From positions 1-64,000 of the forward strand of contig JAVBNE010000069.1 of the NCBI GenBank assembly GCA_031551755.1: a stretch of DNA of 64,000 bases, given 5' to 3'. Shown one piece after another: positions 61,037-64,000 of the stretch. Under the pieces are notes generated by a model, which saw only the letters and a program-made list of their open reading frames with translations, was not told the DNA's origin and did no database searches. The DNA is from JAVBMU01 sp031551755 (GTDB lineage: Bacteria > Actinomycetota > Actinomycetes > Actinomycetales > Cellulomonadaceae). The translations under genes and the position numbers were made by a program. Within the stretch, counting starts at the first letter, position 1; the number at the start of each line of letters is the position of its first letter.

Positions 61037-64000
61037 AGAACGGGTCGATCGCCGCGCCAAGCCTCCCGGAGCCCGGCCAAGTTGTTGAGGTGCGCGGCTC
61101 GACTTGGGCGGTCTCGAACGTGCAAGCGCAAGGGCTGCCGCGCAGTCCTGCGGACGAGGCGGTTGCCCAGCTCAGCCACGTCGTCAATCTTCAGTCGCTT
61201 GACGAGGGCAGTCTGGGCGCGCAGCTCAGTGTCGTGTGGGAACTGGAAGTCGGCCACACTGTCACGCCCGCCCAGGGCTTGCCGGACGTGATCCATGCCG
61301 ATGGGTTCGACCAACCGGAAACGCTCGCCGGATTCATTGATGCGATGCGATGGGGCGCGGTCACCAGCGCCGACCCGAACCGCTATCAGGCGCCGTTCTG
61401 GTCGGGAGTGAACGTCGAGGCGTACCAGCTTGAGCCCCTGCGCCGCGCTCTCGGTGCGCCGAGAGCAAACCTACTGCTAGCCGATGACGTTGGTCTGGGT
61501 AAGACAATCGAGGCAGGCCTGGTCATTCAGGAGCTGTTCTTGCGCCATCGTGCTCGCACCGCGGTGATTGTGTGTCCGCCCAGCTTGTCGTTGAAGTGGC
61601 AGGACGAGATGCGCGAGAAGTTCGGGCTGGAGTTCACGATCGTGAATTCCGAACAGATGGCCGAGGTGCGGCGCACCCACGGACTCCAAGCCAACCCATT
61701 CCAGATCTTCCCGCGAGTAATCGTCAGCATGGCGTGGCTGGCGCAAGTGCGCGCCCAGCGGCTTCTTCGCGACGTGTACGCGCAGGCGAGCAATCCAAAG
61801 ACAGGCGGCCGTTACGCGTTCGATGTGCTAGTGGTCGATGAGGCACACCACGTTGCCCCGTCGAGCCCGTCGACCGTTGCGGGTGGCCGCGGATACGCCG
61901 TGGACACCCAGCGCACAGTCGCGGTGCGCCAGCTCGCCGAGAAGTGCGAGCATCGCCTCTTCTTGAGCGCGACCCCTCACAACGGCCACCCGGAGTCGTT
62001 CACTGCACTGATGGAAATGGTCGATCCGCGACGATTCGCCCGTGGTGCACATCTCGACTCGAACGCCTTGAAGGATGTGACGATCCGTCGCCTCAAGACT
62101 GATCTCTCGGGCAAAGGGTTCAAGAAGCGCAAGGTCAAGACGCTGCTCTTCGACCCGTCCGATAGCGAGCAGAAGATGTTCGCGCTGCTAGACGAGATCG
62201 TCGCAAAGAGCGCGAAGCTCAACGGGACGAAGCCGACTGGCGACATTGTGACGATGCTGCTGAAGAAGCGCTTCCTATCGAGTCCCTACGCGTTCGGCAC
62301 CACCCTGAGCAACTACCTCGCGTCGAACGCCAGCCGTGGCTTGTCGGATGACGAGTATGACGACATCTTCGGTGAGGGCCAGTCCGATGAGGAAGAGGGC
62401 CTGTGGGAGCAGGACGAGTCGGAGCGGCTACGTGAGTCGAAGGGATCCGATCCGCTAGTCGGCGCAGAACCCGGCCAGCTTGAAACCCTAGCGAACTGGG
62501 GCCTCGGTTACGAGAGCCGCGCTGATTCGCGCCTGAACGAACTGGTCGCGTTCCTTGACTCGGTGTGCCGACCCGACGGCAAGCTCTGGTCGAACGAACG
62601 GGTGGTGGTCTTCACCGAATATGCCGACACGGTTGAGTGGCTCACCCGCGTGCTGCGGCAGAAGGGCTACACGGACGAGCGCCTTGCGGTGATCCAGGGG
62701 TCGACGTCACCAGAGGATCGCGAGTACATCCGATCGCAGTTCACCGCCGATCCATCGAGGGAGTCGGTGCGGGTGCTGCTGGCCACTGACGCCGCGGGTG
62801 AGGGTATCGATCTACAGACCTACTGTCACCGGCTGGTGAACTTCGATATCCCGTTCAACCCGTCGCGTCTGGAGCAGCGTATCGGCCGCATCGACCGATA
62901 CGGGCAGACCAAGGAACCGCAGGTCTTCCATTTTGTGCCTGAGCGCGACTCCTCGACTTACGGCTCCGACCTGAAGTTCATGGAGATCATTGCCCGCAAG
63001 ATCGCCCAGGTGGAGTACGACCTCGGCTCGGCCAACCAGGTCGTCGGTTCGCAGATTCAGGGCCACTTCGGCAAGCGCAGTACGCCGAAGGCCAAGTCCA
63101 AGGGCGTCGACACCAACGACGTCATCAACCAGGTGCTGGCCGGCGGCATGGAACTGAATGCCCGGCTGACCCAGCTAGAGCAGGGATACGATGCATCCCG
63201 CAGTGAGATGCACCTCGACCCGGCGAACCTGCGGCGCGTCGTCGACACCGCATTGCGAATCAACCACCAGTCGCCACTCACGCCGAACTACGACTTCGCG
63301 CAGGATACAGACGCCGAGGTGTTCACTGTGCCGACGCTGACGGCGGGCTGGCGGGACACGCTCCGCGGCCTCGACACCCGGCTGAACCCCGGCGAGTTGC
63401 GTCCGATCACCTTCGACCCAGGTGCAGCCGACGGGCGCGCCGACCTCGTCTATGTGCACCTCGGGCACCCCATTGTGCAGAAGGCACAGCGGCTCCTCCG
63501 CCAGTCGCTGTGGAGCGTCGATTCGACACTGCGTCGTGTGACCGCGGTCGTCGTGGATAACCTCGAAGAATCCTTCGTCGCCGCCGTCACCCGGATGGTT
63601 CTCGTCGGCCGCGGGGGCGTCCGCCTACACGAGGAAGTGTTCCTTGCCGGGGTGCGCCTGCGTGGTCGCCGCGCCATGGCTGAGGAGCGCGCCGAGGCGG
63701 CACTCGACACTGCACTCGATGCCGAGAATCTCGGCCTCGCCGACACGCGGGTACGTGACCAGCTCGCAGACGTCTGGAACGTGCCGGATGCGCCACTGCG
63801 CCAAAGCCTCGAAACGGCGATGCGCACTCGAGCGGCGCGCAAACAGGCCCAGGTGACTGACCAACTTCAACGACGTGAGGGCGCTGACGTGCAGCGGGCG
63901 CGCGAGATCTTCGCCGCCTTCCGCACGAACCTCCACGACTCACTCGCCAGCCTCCGCGAACAGGAGGCCGAGGCCCAAGGGCAGCTCTTCACTGACCCCG
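61015..64000 (+). CDS. drmD: DrmD-like SNF2 helicase of a class 1 DISARM system (5' part, runs off the window)
   Basis: 995 codons, open to the window edge. GTG 61015 is chosen; GTGs at 60970 and 60982 are also open. The N-terminus has GQVVEVRGSTWAVS. Helicase motifs: DDVGLGKTIEAG (Walker A, about residue 157), VVDEAHH (DEAH box, about 273), LSATPHNG (about 317), ATDAAGEGIDL (about 590), QRIGRIDRYGQ (about 621). An acidic insert (DDEYDDIFGEGQSDEEE) lies between the two RecA lobes. It matches DrmD, which marks class 1 DISARM, normally followed by drmMI, drmA, drmB and drmC. Those genes would lie past the window end. The defence role is inferred. Confidence 0.82.
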   Translation, partial: MPTAEGVKNGSIAAPSLPEPGQVVEVRGSTWAVSNVQAQGLPRSPADEAVAQLSHVVNLQSLDEGSLGAQLSVVWELEVGHTVTPAQGLPDVIHADGFDQPETLAGFIDAMRWGAVTSADPNRYQAPFWSGVNVEAYQLEPLRRALGAPRANLLLADDVGLGKTIEAGLVIQELFLRHRARTAVIVCPPSLSLKWQDEMREKFGLEFTIVNSEQMAEVRRTHGLQANPFQIFPRVIVSMAWLAQVRAQRLLRDVYAQASNPKTGGRYAFDVLVVDEAHHVAPSSPSTVAGGRGYAVDTQRTVAVRQLAEKCEHRLFLSATPHNGHPESFTALMEMVDPRRFARGAHLDSNALKDVTIRRLKTDLSGKGFKKRKVKTLLFDPSDSEQKMFALLDEIVAKSAKLNGTKPTGDIVTMLLKKRFLSSPYAFGTTLSNYLASNASRGLSDDEYDDIFGEGQSDEEEGLWEQDESERLRESKGSDPLVGAEPGQLETLANWGLGYESRADSRLNELVAFLDSVCRPDGKLWSNERVVVFTEYADTVEWLTRVLRQKGYTDERLAVIQGSTSPEDREYIRSQFTADPSRESVRVLLATDAAGEGIDLQTYCHRLVNFDIPFNPSRLEQRIGRIDRYGQTKEPQVFHFVPERDSSTYGSDLKFMEIIARKIAQVEYDLGSANQVVGSQIQGHFGKRSTPKAKSKGVDTNDVINQVLAGGMELNARLTQLEQGYDASRSEMHLDPANLRRVVDTALRINHQSPLTPNYDFAQDTDAEVFTVPTLTAGWRDTLRGLDTRLNPGELRPITFDPGAADGRADLVYVHLGHPIVQKAQRLLRQSLWSVDSTLRRVTAVVVDNLEESFVAAVTRMVLVGRGGVRLHEEVFLAGVRLRGRRAMAEERAEAALDTALDAENLGLADTRVRDQLADVWNVPDAPLRQSLETAMRTRAARKQAQVTDQLQRREGADVQRAREIFAAFRTNLHDSLASLREQEAEAQGQLFTDP

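Noticed and set aside
1..64000. CRISPR array
   Set aside because: No regularly spaced direct repeats of 23-40 bases with unique spacers were seen anywhere.

Overview
The window is high-GC actinobacterial chromosome centred on the replication origin. The block rsmG-parA-parB / jag-yidC-yidD-rnpA-rpmH <- | -> dnaA-oriC-dnaN-gnd-recF-DUF721-gyrB-gyrA-DUF3566-tRNA-Ile-DLW39-tRNA-Ala, together with cca-nudix-DUF6049-murJ-pseudokinase-trxB-trxA upstream, follows the order known from Mycobacterium (Rv3907c to dnaA) and other Actinomycetes. The gene content (PASTA-type PBP, actinobacterial inositol-phosphate synthase, DUF3566, DLW-39) fits this. A member of Propionibacteriales is plausible, but the genus cannot be fixed from sequence reading alone.

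Layout. 0-1.1 kb: the end of an IS3-type element that has cut into a type VII secretion-like gene pair. 1.4-8.5 kb: a bifunctional PBP, a PadR regulator translationally coupled to inositol-3-phosphate synthase, an MprF-like DUF2156 protein and an EamA-type transporter. 8.7-11.2 kb: two tandem lipoprotein paralogues, the first destroyed by an 875-bp IS5-family element and a later frameshift. 11.3-17.8 kb: a probable leaderless (aureocin A53/lacticin Q-like) bacteriocin locus. It has a 57-aa cationic Trp-rich peptide gene, two coupled bacterial-PH-domain membrane proteins (YdbS/YdbT type) as candidate immunity factors, and a divergent ABC transporter operon with a small membrane protein and a LysR-HTH-only regulator. 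An intact IS3 element has inserted between the two arms. 17.8-20.7 kb: a TetR regulator divergent from a DUF2867 protein and an MFS exporter, with a four-repeat operator. 20.8-34.4 kb: cell-envelope and redox housekeeping genes, plus an aminotransferase and a D-Ala-D-Ala ligase. The sigM and cwlM genes found in this order in mycobacteria are missing. 34.4-41.1 kb: a 6.7-kb gene-poor stretch holding one GNAT gene, one decayed IS481-type transposase and four parS-like sites. 41.1-60.6 kb: the origin region, with parAB, two further parS sites, oriC DnaA boxes and the gyrase genes. 60.6-64 kb: downstream of tRNA-Ala lies a broken excisionase/HTH gene and the first 995 codons of a DrmD-type SNF2 helicase, the probable edge of a class 1 DISARM phage-defence island that runs off the window.

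How it works together. The centromere (parS cluster), ParAB, DnaA/oriC and gyrase form the replication-segregation core. RpmH/RnpA/YidD/YidC/Jag serve translation and membrane insertion. Accessory functions (bacteriocin, T7SS remnant, DISARM) sit at the two flanks next to insertion sequences or a tRNA gene. The most notable observation is the leaderless bacteriocin cluster at 11.3-17.8 kb.
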